DNA of 26,918 bases, taken from positions 1 through 26,918 of the forward strand of contig CAYQMH010000029.1 of assembly GCA_964418485.1 (NCBI GenBank). Reading direction: 5' to 3'. The translations under genes were made by a program, and so were the position numbers. The notes under the pieces were generated by a model. The model ran no database searches and was not told where the DNA came from. It worked only from the letters and a program-made list of their open reading frames with translations. This document shows positions 16,206 to 23,752 of this stretch, piece after piece (position 1 is the first letter of the stretch; every line of letters begins with the position of its first letter). The stretch is from JAFGHJ01 sp964418485. GTDB taxonomy: Bacteria > Hydrothermota > UBA3072.

Positions 16206-16894
16206 TACTCAACCCCCAGAAGCTCAACTGTTTTACGAAACGCTTCTGTCAAGACATCTGCCAGCCCACCAATCAAGATATTTTTAGCGGTAAGAACGAT
16301 AAATCTTAAAGATTTTGAACCTAATACGATAATATTCCCTCCCGGCAATTCGAAAAAAACTTTACTTACCGTTCCCAATTCGAGATCCGGTGATGAAAAT
16401 TTAATTTTGTCATAAATTGAAGAAATTATTGCTCCGGTCGATTCTCGTTCCATAGGTAATTCAATCTTTGCTTCTATCAAGGCGCCTATGTCATCGACAA
16501 TTAAAACCCCTACGATGCCTTTTATCTTGAGCAAATTTTCTAAAACCTCGTTAAGCGAACCACCTAATTCAACCTTGGTTATATCCTTTTTCTTTTTTGT
16601 GTCTTCTTTTTCTTCCTCTATTTTCATAGATTTAAGCAGTCCTTTGATTTCTTTGTTCTCGGGACTTATCTCCATAGCACTTTTCAGAATTTCGACTGCT
16701 GCTTCTTCCTCTCCCTGGTCTATATAAATTTTACTCAATTTGGAATAAGGTTTTATTTCTTCTTTATTTTCCTTAATAGCGGTTTTTAAAAGTTCTTTCG
16801 CCTCATCTATCAAACCATTCTCAATATAGAGATCAGCAAGAGAAATTAATACATCTAAAGAATTAACATCAGGTCGGAGTCCATCTTCATTCAA
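16205..16894 (-). CDS. TPR-roadblock/LC7 fusion protein
   Basis: A 229-aa soluble protein. Residues 12-90 form two or more TPR units (LISLADLYIENGLIDEAKEL, PYSKLSKIYIDQGEEEAAVE). A charged linker rich in Glu and Lys (91-107) follows, and then a roadblock/LC7 domain (about 113-225) with IKGIVGVLIVDDIGALIEA, ESTGAIISSIYDKIKF and NIIVLGSKSLRFIVLTAKN. The TPR part could dock the LC7 domain on the neighbouring TPR scaffold or on a client. The start is TTG. It is supported by a GGGAGG Shine-Dalgarno 6 bases upstream and by an 8-base overlap with the DUF4388 gene. No ATG in this frame lies close by; the nearby ATG is in another frame. Confidence 0.85.
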   Translation of the reverse strand: MNEDGLRPDVNSLDVLISLADLYIENGLIDEAKELLKTAIKENKEEIKPYSKLSKIYIDQGEEEAAVEILKSAMEISPENKEIKGLLKSMKIEEEKEDTKKKKDITKVELGGSLNEVLENLLKIKGIVGVLIVDDIGALIEAKIELPMERESTGAIISSIYDKIKFSSPDLELGTVSKVFFELPGGNIIVLGSKSLRFIVLTAKNILIGGLADVLTEAFRKTVELLGVE

Positions 16895-17906
16895 TTAAAA
16901 CCTCCCAATTTACAATCTTTTTATGAATTCCCTTTACTAAATCAAGAGTTTCCCTGATTTCTTTCTTTTTCTTTTCGTCCGCAGACAAAACCAAATAAGA
17001 ATTCCATTCCGATATGGCTTCTTTAAACCTTCCTTCGGCAAGATAGAAATAACCCATGTTGTAAGGAATCTTTGGATCATCCGGGTACATTTCCTTTAGT
17101 TTGAATAATTCTTTAAGCCCGTCAGTATATCTACCTTTATTCCACAATCTGTTTATTTCTTTAATCTTTTCAACGTTTTTCTCAACTAAGTCTTTATTCT
17201 CTTTTATTATATCATCTACAGAAATCTTTTTCTCAGTTATTATGCCTGTCATTGTCATCCCATAAAGAGACTTCATTACAGCAAATTTGTCCCCACCTAT
17301 TTTGTTTATAAGGTCAGTTATGGTAAGATTACCATCTATAAGAGAAAGCAATTTCCAATCCATAGGGAATAGATTTATCTGTTCTTTTTCTATTAAGTTA
17401 GTCGAAACCTCAAGAACAATATCAGTATTAGGTAAAACCTCTTCCATCTTTGAAATCTCATCAATTCTTCTCGCTGCTTCCAATATTATATTTTCGATCT
17501 TTATATCTAAGATAAGATAACCCGGGATTTCAAAGTCCGTTTCACGAAAACTAAAATGACCATTTTTTATGAGAAAAAGTGAATAAAGTACATCCATTGC
17601 CGTTTCTTTAAATATCGTCTTAAAGGTACTAAGCGAAATTATATTATTTTTAACTAAATGGTCGACGAATTTACTATCTGCCACTTCTATTATCTCTTCC
17701 TTTGTCAGAAAACCCCTTTTTACAATTTCCTGTTTTAACCTTTCAGGAAAATCAATCGAAGCAAGACTTCCCCTATCAAAATAAAGAGTGTAAGACTTAA
17801 AAATTTCCTCACCACTTATCGTTAAAACGCCCCTTTTCTCGGCAAGGGAAATTAATTGAAATAGTTCAAAAAGTCCTAACTCTTTTATTGGCCCCTCAAT
17901 AGGCAT
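16887..17906 (-). CDS. DUF4388 (PATAN)-TPR protein
   Basis: A 339-aa soluble protein. The DUF4388/PATAN domain covers about residues 2-158; its signature pieces are GPIKELGLFELFQLISLAEK, RGVLTISG, SYTLYFDRGSLASI, HFSFRETDFEIP and ILEAARRIDEISKM. Next is a winged-helix-like segment (180-226) of the kind that often follows it (LLSLIDGNLTITDLINKIGG). A C-terminal TPR pair (245-325) ends the protein. PATAN domains are known from cyanobacterial PatA/PixG-type regulators and many delta-proteobacterial proteins, usually beside receivers, and some contact type IV pilus motors. Here there is no receiver in the same chain, but CheY is encoded five genes upstream. The ATG overlaps the stop of the TPR gene (TAATG) and has a GGGAG ribosome site. 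Confidence 0.85.
   Translation of the reverse strand: MPIEGPIKELGLFELFQLISLAEKRGVLTISGEEIFKSYTLYFDRGSLASIDFPERLKQEIVKRGFLTKEEIIEVADSKFVDHLVKNNIISLSTFKTIFKETAMDVLYSLFLIKNGHFSFRETDFEIPGYLILDIKIENIILEAARRIDEISKMEEVLPNTDIVLEVSTNLIEKEQINLFPMDWKLLSLIDGNLTITDLINKIGGDKFAVMKSLYGMTMTGIITEKKISVDDIIKENKDLVEKNVEKIKEINRLWNKGRYTDGLKELFKLKEMYPDDPKIPYNMGYFYLAEGRFKEAISEWNSYLVLSADEKKKKEIRETLDLVKGIHKKIVNWEVLIE
16901..16906 (-). promoter_or_regulatory. Shine-Dalgarno GGGAGG that decides a TTG start
   Basis: On the - strand GGGAGG lies 6 bases before the TTG at 16894, inside the 3' end of the DUF4388 gene. The site is strong and well spaced, so the non-ATG start of the TPR-LC7 gene is credible. Confidence 0.75.
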
Positions 17907-20545
17907 TACATCTCTCCCGTAATATTTTTAAGCCGTAGCAAACTTTCAATTGCTTCTCTCGCTCTCTTTGCAATTTCTTCATCCTTCGCCTCATTTACTA
18001 CATTATTCCATATATTTTCTGCTTCTTTATATCTTCCCTGTCTAAAATACAAAGAAGCTAGTAGATGATAAGCTTCAAAGTTCTTACTGTTAAAACCGAC
18101 AGCCTGTTTTAAACTTTGCATAGCAGCATCAACCTCACCTTTATGAAATAAAGATTTGCCCTCCCATAAGGCCAGATCACTATCGCCTTTTATAACTTTC
18201 TTTGCTTCCTCTGCACTCTTTATTACATCCTCATAATTTTTGAGAATGAGATGCGTTTTAACTAAGGTTTTCAAAATTCGTTTATCTTTCGGAGCTAATT
18301 TTTTGGCTTTTAATAAAGCTTTAATTGCACCACTTGTGTCACCTTCCTTAATCTTCTGATTTGAAAGTTGATAATATCCCTCTGCTGACGGAGATATCGA
18401 CAAACTCATTTCGATTAAAGAAATAGCTGTTTTCTTTTTTCCCAATTTAAAATTAATGGACGCAAGCTCAAGCAGAATCCCTGTCTCTTTTTTCCAGGCT
18501 GGAAATTTTTTGAGAAGGCCGATTGCTTTCTCATATTTCTTCTTTCTTTTCAAATACTGGGCAGAAGCAATATATGGAAAAGATTCTTCGGGATATCTCT
18601 TATTAAGCCCCTTGGCTAGCGTTAAAGCTCTTTCCCATTCTCCGTTTTTCTGATATACCTTGGTCAACAACTTAGAAGCCTCAAGGTTTTCAGGAACAAG
18701 ATCGCGCAGAACATCTTTTGCCTCTCCAAGTAACTCTTTCTTTTCATATATCACACCCAAAAGAAACAACAATTCTTCATTTCTGGGTTCAACATTTCTT
18801 GCTTTAGACAATAATTCTAAAGCATTATTTAATTTATTATCTTTAATCAAAGCGACGGCTTTCTGTATTTCCTTCTTGACATCTAACTCAGCTTTAACTT
18901 CTTCTTTAGGCTCCTCAAAAAGATCTCCAAAGAAATCCTCAGCAGTTTTCTCTCCTGCAACTCTTCCTACTTCCATATCTTTTGTAAGCTCCCTTGCCAC
19001 AAGAATTCCCAAACGCTCAGAGTAAATATCCACCCCTAATTTGAACCTATTACTAGAATAGTAGGGATCTATCTCCATAGCTTTTTTCGTAGCCTCGAGT
19101 GCTTCGTCATATTTTCCTATCCTGGACAAAGCAAAACCTAAATTATAAAGAGCTTCAGCGAAACTATCATCCCGCTCAACAGCCATTCTAAAAAAATATA
19201 TCGCGTCTTCAAATCGCTCAAGATTTAAGTAAACCGAACCAAGGTAATTAAAAGGAAGAGGATTCTCTCCTTTCATTTCGATAACTTTTTTAAAAAATTT
19301 TTCTGCGGTCTGATAATTGCCTCTTGTCATGTAAACAAGACCGATATTTAAATATGGGTCAGGATAATCCGGATTTACTTCTTTTGCCCTTTTCAAACAA
19401 TTAAATGCCTCTTTTGGGGCTCCTGAATGGTAATAAGCTACTCCAAGATTATTCCAAGAAACAGCATAATTAAGTTCTTTAGAAATCGCTCTTTTATACC
19501 AGGAAATAGCATCTTCGAGCTTGCCCAAGCGGTGATAGGCAATCCCTATATTATTTGCCAATTTAGGTAAATCAGGATCTTGTTTCAGAGCCTCCAGGTA
19601 AGCTTTTATCGCTTCTTCGTTGTTACCCATAAACAGGTAAACTTCTCCTATTTGCTCTCTTACAAGAGAATTACCTGGATCAGTCTTTATGGCTTTTTCG
19701 AGTTCCGCAAGAGATTCTTTAAACAGACCTTTGTTCTTGTAAGCAAGTCCCATAGCATAAAAACCAAAAGAAGGGTTTGCTTCTATCTTATCTTTTGAAA
19801 CAGAAAGAAAATCCTCGTAACCTTTTCTTTTATAAAGACCTAAACTTAAATTGGCTTCTGTCTTGGCAAAACGCGGATTTAAGTTTATTGCCTTTTTTGC
19901 TGCTTTAGTGGCTTCATCGAATTTTCCTTCCTCACCATAGGTAAAAGATAATAAATAATATGATTCCGCATCCTTGGGACTAAGTCTAATTGCCGTTTTT
20001 AATTCTTCTATAGCTCCGGAAAACATCCCTAAATTATAATAGACTTCTCCCAAATATTTATGGGCAGAAGCATTGTTCTTATCTAAACGTATGACTTTTT
20101 TGAATTGCTCAACTGAAGGTTCATAAAAGCCACTGGCTTTGCAAGCCACACCCAACTCTAAAAGAGCCTGAATATCAGAAGGTTTCTGCCTTAAATATTT
20201 ACTGTACTGGTTTATAGCCTCGTAATAATCACCTATGCTTCTATAAGCTTTTGCCAACTCTAATCTCGATTCATAATCATCCGGGTCTTCCTCTATCTTG
20301 CCTTTTAACTTCTCGATTTGCTCGTCATAATATCCGGTACTTCTATAGATATAATCAAGGTTATTCTTCGCCAGAGTGAAGTGCGGATCTATACCAAGAG
20401 CTTTTTTGAGCTCTTCCACGGCTTCTTTCACCAAACCCTTATTATAGTAAACTACGGCAAGATTGTTATGTGAACCTGAATCGGTAGGTTCAATTTTTTT
20501 AGAAAATAATTTTAAGAGTTTTTTTTCCTGGTTAGATATTTCCAT
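17906..20545 (-). CDS. Large TPR scaffold protein (two TPR arrays)
   Basis: An 879-aa protein made almost only of tetratricopeptide repeats. The first array (about 24-520) holds roughly 14 units of 34 residues, for instance WNNLGVAYYHSGAPKEAFNC and YNLGFALSRIGKYDEALEAT. An acidic linker (521-555) contains EDFFGDLFEEP. The second array (about 557-872) holds about nine more divergent units. There is no signal peptide or membrane helix, so it should be cytoplasmic. Such solenoids bind partners; its place between CheC and the PATAN and roadblock genes suggests it joins the chemosensory proteins to the output module, which is inference. The start has only a weak ribosome site, 9 bases after the cheC stop. 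An O-GlcNAc-transferase-type catalytic domain is not present. Confidence 0.88.
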   Translation of the reverse strand: MEISNQEKKLLKLFSKKIEPTDSGSHNNLAVVYYNKGLVKEAVEELKKALGIDPHFTLAKNNLDYIYRSTGYYDEQIEKLKGKIEEDPDDYESRLELAKAYRSIGDYYEAINQYSKYLRQKPSDIQALLELGVACKASGFYEPSVEQFKKVIRLDKNNASAHKYLGEVYYNLGMFSGAIEELKTAIRLSPKDAESYYLLSFTYGEEGKFDEATKAAKKAINLNPRFAKTEANLSLGLYKRKGYEDFLSVSKDKIEANPSFGFYAMGLAYKNKGLFKESLAELEKAIKTDPGNSLVREQIGEVYLFMGNNEEAIKAYLEALKQDPDLPKLANNIGIAYHRLGKLEDAISWYKRAISKELNYAVSWNNLGVAYYHSGAPKEAFNCLKRAKEVNPDYPDPYLNIGLVYMTRGNYQTAEKFFKKVIEMKGENPLPFNYLGSVYLNLERFEDAIYFFRMAVERDDSFAEALYNLGFALSRIGKYDEALEATKKAMEIDPYYSSNRFKLGVDIYSERLGILVARELTKDMEVGRVAGEKTAEDFFGDLFEEPKEEVKAELDVKKEIQKAVALIKDNKLNNALELLSKARNVEPRNEELLFLLGVIYEKKELLGEAKDVLRDLVPENLEASKLLTKVYQKNGEWERALTLAKGLNKRYPEESFPYIASAQYLKRKKKYEKAIGLLKKFPAWKKETGILLELASINFKLGKKKTAISLIEMSLSISPSAEGYYQLSNQKIKEGDTSGAIKALLKAKKLAPKDKRILKTLVKTHLILKNYEDVIKSAEEAKKVIKGDSDLALWEGKSLFHKGEVDAAMQSLKQAVGFNSKNFEAYHLLASLYFRQGRYKEAENIWNNVVNEAKDEEIAKRAREAIESLLRLKNITGEM

Positions 20546-20554
20546 TTCAAAGAG

Positions 20555-21172
20555 TTACAGGAGATTCATCGCTTTCAGAATATTACTTAGACTCTCGGAA
20601 TCCGGTATTAACAAAAGAAAAGCTTCCAAGCGACTATCAGTATTTTTAAAATGGAAGATACTTTTAACACAGAATACGAATTCTTCTCCGGCAGTGAATT
20701 CAAGATAAGCGCTTGAAATTATCGACCGAAAATCATCCCAAACAATTATTGGCACAGAAGGTAACAACATTAGCCCAAGGAATTCAGAAATCGCGCTAAG
20801 GTAAGAACTACAAAGAATATTAGCAACTTCCTTAATTGAAGAAATTCCCATTTCATCGATTTCCGAATAATCCGATATTTCTTTATCAAGTAAAATGCCG
20901 ACAAGAAGCTTTGCATCTTTATCGTCCAAGACTACAAGATTTCTACCGGTAGCATCACCGAAAAATTTAGTAAGAGCCGCAACAGCAATACTTCCTTTCA
21001 AATTTAATATCTCGGATGTCTTTTCTATGGGAAAAATTTCTATTTCCGGCACTTTTACTTCGACTTGTTTATTTAACATCTGGCTCAAAGCGGTGGCTGC
21101 GTGTCCTCCCCCAATATTGGCAGCTTCTTTTATCCCATCCAATTGTAAATCTTTAAGGTCCTGTATTTTCAT
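20555..21172 (-). CDS. cheC: CheC-like CheY-P phosphatase
   Basis: A 205-aa protein of the CheC/CheX/FliY phosphatase family. Both active-site motifs are present: Glu16 and Asn19 (DGIKEAANIGGGHAATALSQ) and Glu115 and Asn118 (SSIKEVANILCSSYLSAISE), each followed at the usual distance by a Pro. CheC removes phosphate from CheY-P and in many bacteria also binds CheD, which is not encoded here. Having both sites makes it CheC rather than CheX. The start has a GGAGG ribosome site inside the end of cheA, giving a 20-base overlap. It would end signalling in a pathway that lacks a visible CheZ. Confidence 0.92.
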   Translation of the reverse strand: MKIQDLKDLQLDGIKEAANIGGGHAATALSQMLNKQVEVKVPEIEIFPIEKTSEILNLKGSIAVAALTKFFGDATGRNLVVLDDKDAKLLVGILLDKEISDYSEIDEMGISSIKEVANILCSSYLSAISEFLGLMLLPSVPIIVWDDFRSIISSAYLEFTAGEEFVFCVKSIFHFKNTDSRLEAFLLLIPDSESLSNILKAMNLL

Positions 21173-22958
21173 AACTCCTCCTATATCTTAAAGCAGGCAA
21201 GTCTAAAATCAAACAAGGTCTTCCATCTCCAATCATAGTAATACCTATGTATCCTTTAATTCTATCGATTGGTGAAGGTAAAGGTTTGACAACTGCTTCT
21301 ATACTTCCTCTAAAAGTTCCCCCTAAAATGGCAAAACGGTCATTTTCGACTTCTACAACTACGCATGGGGCATTTGGGTTCCCATTACTCGAAGAATGTT
21401 GCTTTAAAATGTTGGAAAGTCTGTAAACCGGAAGAATTTCCTTCCGAAGCAACATTACCTCTCTCCCCATAAGATGCGATATAGAATCTTTCGAAACCGT
21501 TAACGTCTCATCAACAAAAGTCATTGGTAACGCAAACAGCTGGTTCTCTAAACCAAGAAGATAAACTTTAATAATCGACATGGAAAGAGGCATTTTCATT
21601 GATATGGTTGTTCCTCTATTTTTCTCAGTGGTTATGTTTACGCTCCCCCCTACAGAGCGCACAAGCTTTCTTACTACATCCAACCCAACCCCACGCCCGG
21701 AAACCTTATCGGCTTTTTCCTTAGTTGTAAATCCCGGTGTAAATAAAAATCTTAAAATCTCTGCTTTGGAAAGAGACTCCAGTTCCTCTTCCTCGACCAA
21801 TCCCCGTCTGAACGCAGCCAGTACAACCTCCTTTTCATCTATCCCTTTTCCATCATCACTTATCTGTATTAATATATCTCCCTTTATGCTTTTCGCTGAA
21901 ACCGTTACTTTTCCAATTCTGTGTTTATTTAATTTTTCTCTTTCATCGGGAGATTCAATACCATGAGAAATTGAATTACGGATAAGATGAATCATAGGAT
22001 CACCGATACCTTCAAGAAGAGACCGATCGACTTCGATATCAGCTCCGAAAATTTCAATATTTACTTCCTTCCCCAACTTTCTGCTTAAATCTCTAACATA
22101 TCGTGGAAACTTATTAAAAATTAGAGAAAGGGGTACCAATCTGATTTTTGTAACAACTTCCTGTAATTCCTTCACACTTCTGCTATGAAGATCCAAAATC
22201 CCTTGAAATTTTTCTTCACCAAAGCTTCTAATAACTGCAGACAATTGAGAGGTAGTAACCACTAATTCACCCACGAGATTTTGCATTCTATCCAGCATAT
22301 TTACGTTGACTCTTATACCCTCAATACCTCTGGAGGAGACTCTTCCCGCACTTTTTCGATCTTCAAATTTAACCGCTTCGACTTCATCAATAGAACCGAC
22401 TAAATCTATAATCCTCTCCGGTTCGGCACAACGAACTTTTAATATCCTTCCAATATTACCGGATTTTATCTCCTCATAAGTGGGTTCCATATCTTCGATT
22501 CTTGTCTCTTCCTCTATTCTCTGAATAATTACAGCCGCCCTGGCAGCGGGGAGTGATACATCCTCTTTGAGCAAAATTTCGACATAAGGACGAGTACTAA
22601 CTTCTGAGCTCTCTTCTCCTACGTCTTCAACTGAAGTCTCTAATGTCTCCAAAAGACCCTCTATTTCGTCGACACCTTTGAACACATCATCAATAACTTC
22701 AGCATCAACCTTTCCCTTTTCTTTTTCTTTAAAAATCTCCATCTTCTCTTCAAGATCATGTGAAATATTTTCTATCCGAGTGTAACCAAGCGAAGCAGCC
22801 ATTCCTTTAAGTGTGTGGAAAATCCTGTAAACTTCAGCAGTTATCTGTTTATTGTCCGGTTCTTTCTCAAGATCAACTATTATTTTATTAAGCTTATCTA
22901 AATATTCGCTGCTTTCTTCTTTAAATAGTTTTATATACTCTTTTCTCTGTTCTTCCAT
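21153..22958 (-). CDS. cheA: Chemotaxis histidine kinase CheA
   Basis: A 601-aa CheA with the usual domains: the P1 phosphotransfer domain with His48 (IFHTLKGMAASLGY), a P2 CheY-docking domain (about 124-200; PYVEILLKEDVSLPAARA), P3 dimerisation (about 212-275; LDRMQNLVGELVVTTSQLS), P4 ATPase with N-box HLIRNSISHGIE (324-335), G1 DDGKGID and G2 GRGVGLDVVRKLVRSVGG, and a P5 CheW-like domain to the end. The N-box has Ser where most CheA proteins have Asp (NSxDHGIE); the essential Asn and His are kept. It would phosphorylate the CheY encoded just upstream under control of the MCP and CheW. The ATG has no clear Shine-Dalgarno and lies 9 bases after cheY. Confidence 0.96.
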   Translation of the reverse strand: MEEQRKEYIKLFKEESSEYLDKLNKIIVDLEKEPDNKQITAEVYRIFHTLKGMAASLGYTRIENISHDLEEKMEIFKEKEKGKVDAEVIDDVFKGVDEIEGLLETLETSVEDVGEESSEVSTRPYVEILLKEDVSLPAARAAVIIQRIEEETRIEDMEPTYEEIKSGNIGRILKVRCAEPERIIDLVGSIDEVEAVKFEDRKSAGRVSSRGIEGIRVNVNMLDRMQNLVGELVVTTSQLSAVIRSFGEEKFQGILDLHSRSVKELQEVVTKIRLVPLSLIFNKFPRYVRDLSRKLGKEVNIEIFGADIEVDRSLLEGIGDPMIHLIRNSISHGIESPDEREKLNKHRIGKVTVSAKSIKGDILIQISDDGKGIDEKEVVLAAFRRGLVEEEELESLSKAEILRFLFTPGFTTKEKADKVSGRGVGLDVVRKLVRSVGGSVNITTEKNRGTTISMKMPLSMSIIKVYLLGLENQLFALPMTFVDETLTVSKDSISHLMGREVMLLRKEILPVYRLSNILKQHSSSNGNPNAPCVVVEVENDRFAILGGTFRGSIEAVVKPLPSPIDRIKGYIGITMIGDGRPCLILDLPALRYRRSYENTGP

Positions 22959-22967
22959 ACAATTAGT

Positions 22968-23333
22968 TTACAGTTTTAAAACCCTCTGAACTGCTTCTAT
23001 AACTCGCGAAGGTTGAAAAGGTTTAACCACATAGTCCTTTGCTCCAGCCTGTATAGCTTCGACAACCAAACTCTGGTGCCCCATTGCGCTCACGACTACA
23101 ATCTTAGCTTCGGAATCAGTTTCTTTTATTTTCTTGATTGCTTCGATTCCACTCATATCCGGCATTATTATATCCATTGTAACAAGATCCGGTTTGTGCT
23201 TCTCGTATTTCTGAACGGCTTCACTACCATTCCCGGCCTCATCACAGATTTCATAACCACCCTTTTGAAGTATATCAGCCAACATTTTCCGCATAAAAAT
23301 TGCATCATCTACTACTAAAATCTTTGCGCTCAT
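22968..23333 (-). CDS. cheY: Chemotaxis response regulator CheY
   Basis: A 121-aa single-domain receiver. The acidic pair Asp9-Asp10, phospho-acceptor Asp54 (TMDIIMPDMSG), Ser82 (VVSAMG) and Lys104 (YVVKPF) are all in place. The sequence is of the CheC-associated type common in Thermotoga, Bacillus and many anaerobes (KILVVDDAIFMRKMLADIL). The ATG has a perfect GGAGGG ribosome site. Lying between cheW and cheA in one transcript, it is the obvious substrate of that CheA and of the CheC-like phosphatase. Since no flagellar switch gene is in view, its output target may be the TPR/PATAN/roadblock proteins or something elsewhere in the genome. Confidence 0.95.
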   Translation of the reverse strand: MSAKILVVDDAIFMRKMLADILQKGGYEICDEAGNGSEAVQKYEKHKPDLVTMDIIMPDMSGIEAIKKIKETDSEAKIVVVSAMGHQSLVVEAIQAGAKDYVVKPFQPSRVIEAVQRVLKL

Positions 23334-23347
23334 TTTCCCTCCTTATA

Positions 23348-23752
23348 TCATATTAATTCTTTTATATCAATAATTATATATTTTTCTTTCAATTTCACAA
23401 TTCCTTTCATATACTTTGATTCTATTTCCCCTCTTAAGCTGGAAGGAACATTTTTTACTTCCGAATCAGAAACTTCATGAATGTCAAGAACTTTATCTGG
23501 TCTTAATCCCACTACTATTTCATTAATCTGACAGAGTATAATCTCGCGTGAGGTAGATGCCCCTCCTAATCCTATCTTTTTTCTTAAATCAATCACCGTA
23601 ATAGGTTCACCGCGGAGATTCATAACTCCTTCAAGATATTCACTCGACAAAGGTACCGGAGTTATTTCTTTTTCCTCAACAATTTCCTTTACATTTCCTA
23701 ATGGCATACCAAAAAATTTGTCCTCCAACATAAAGCTTAAAAACTCCATCAT
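23348..23752 (-). CDS. cheW: CheW coupling protein
   Basis: A 134-aa CheW-fold protein that would bridge the MCP and CheA. Conserved pieces include FMLEDKFFGMPLGNVKEIVE, ITPVPLSSEYLEGVMNLRG, the signature NLRGEPITVIDLRKKIGL, and VGLRPDKVLDIHEV. The length is standard. Two ATG codons open the gene; the first overlaps the MCP stop by four bases (ATGA) and has a GGAG site 4-5 bases upstream. The tight coupling to the MCP-SBP gene suggests fixed stoichiometry between receptor and coupler. Confidence 0.94.
   Translation of the reverse strand: MMEFLSFMLEDKFFGMPLGNVKEIVEEKEITPVPLSSEYLEGVMNLRGEPITVIDLRKKIGLGGASTSREIILCQINEIVVGLRPDKVLDIHEVSDSEVKNVPSSLRGEIESKYMKGIVKLKEKYIIIDIKELI

Noticed and set aside
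17906..20545. O-GlcNAc transferase or other TPR-linked enzyme
   Set aside because: Repeats run to the C-terminus and no catalytic domain is present.
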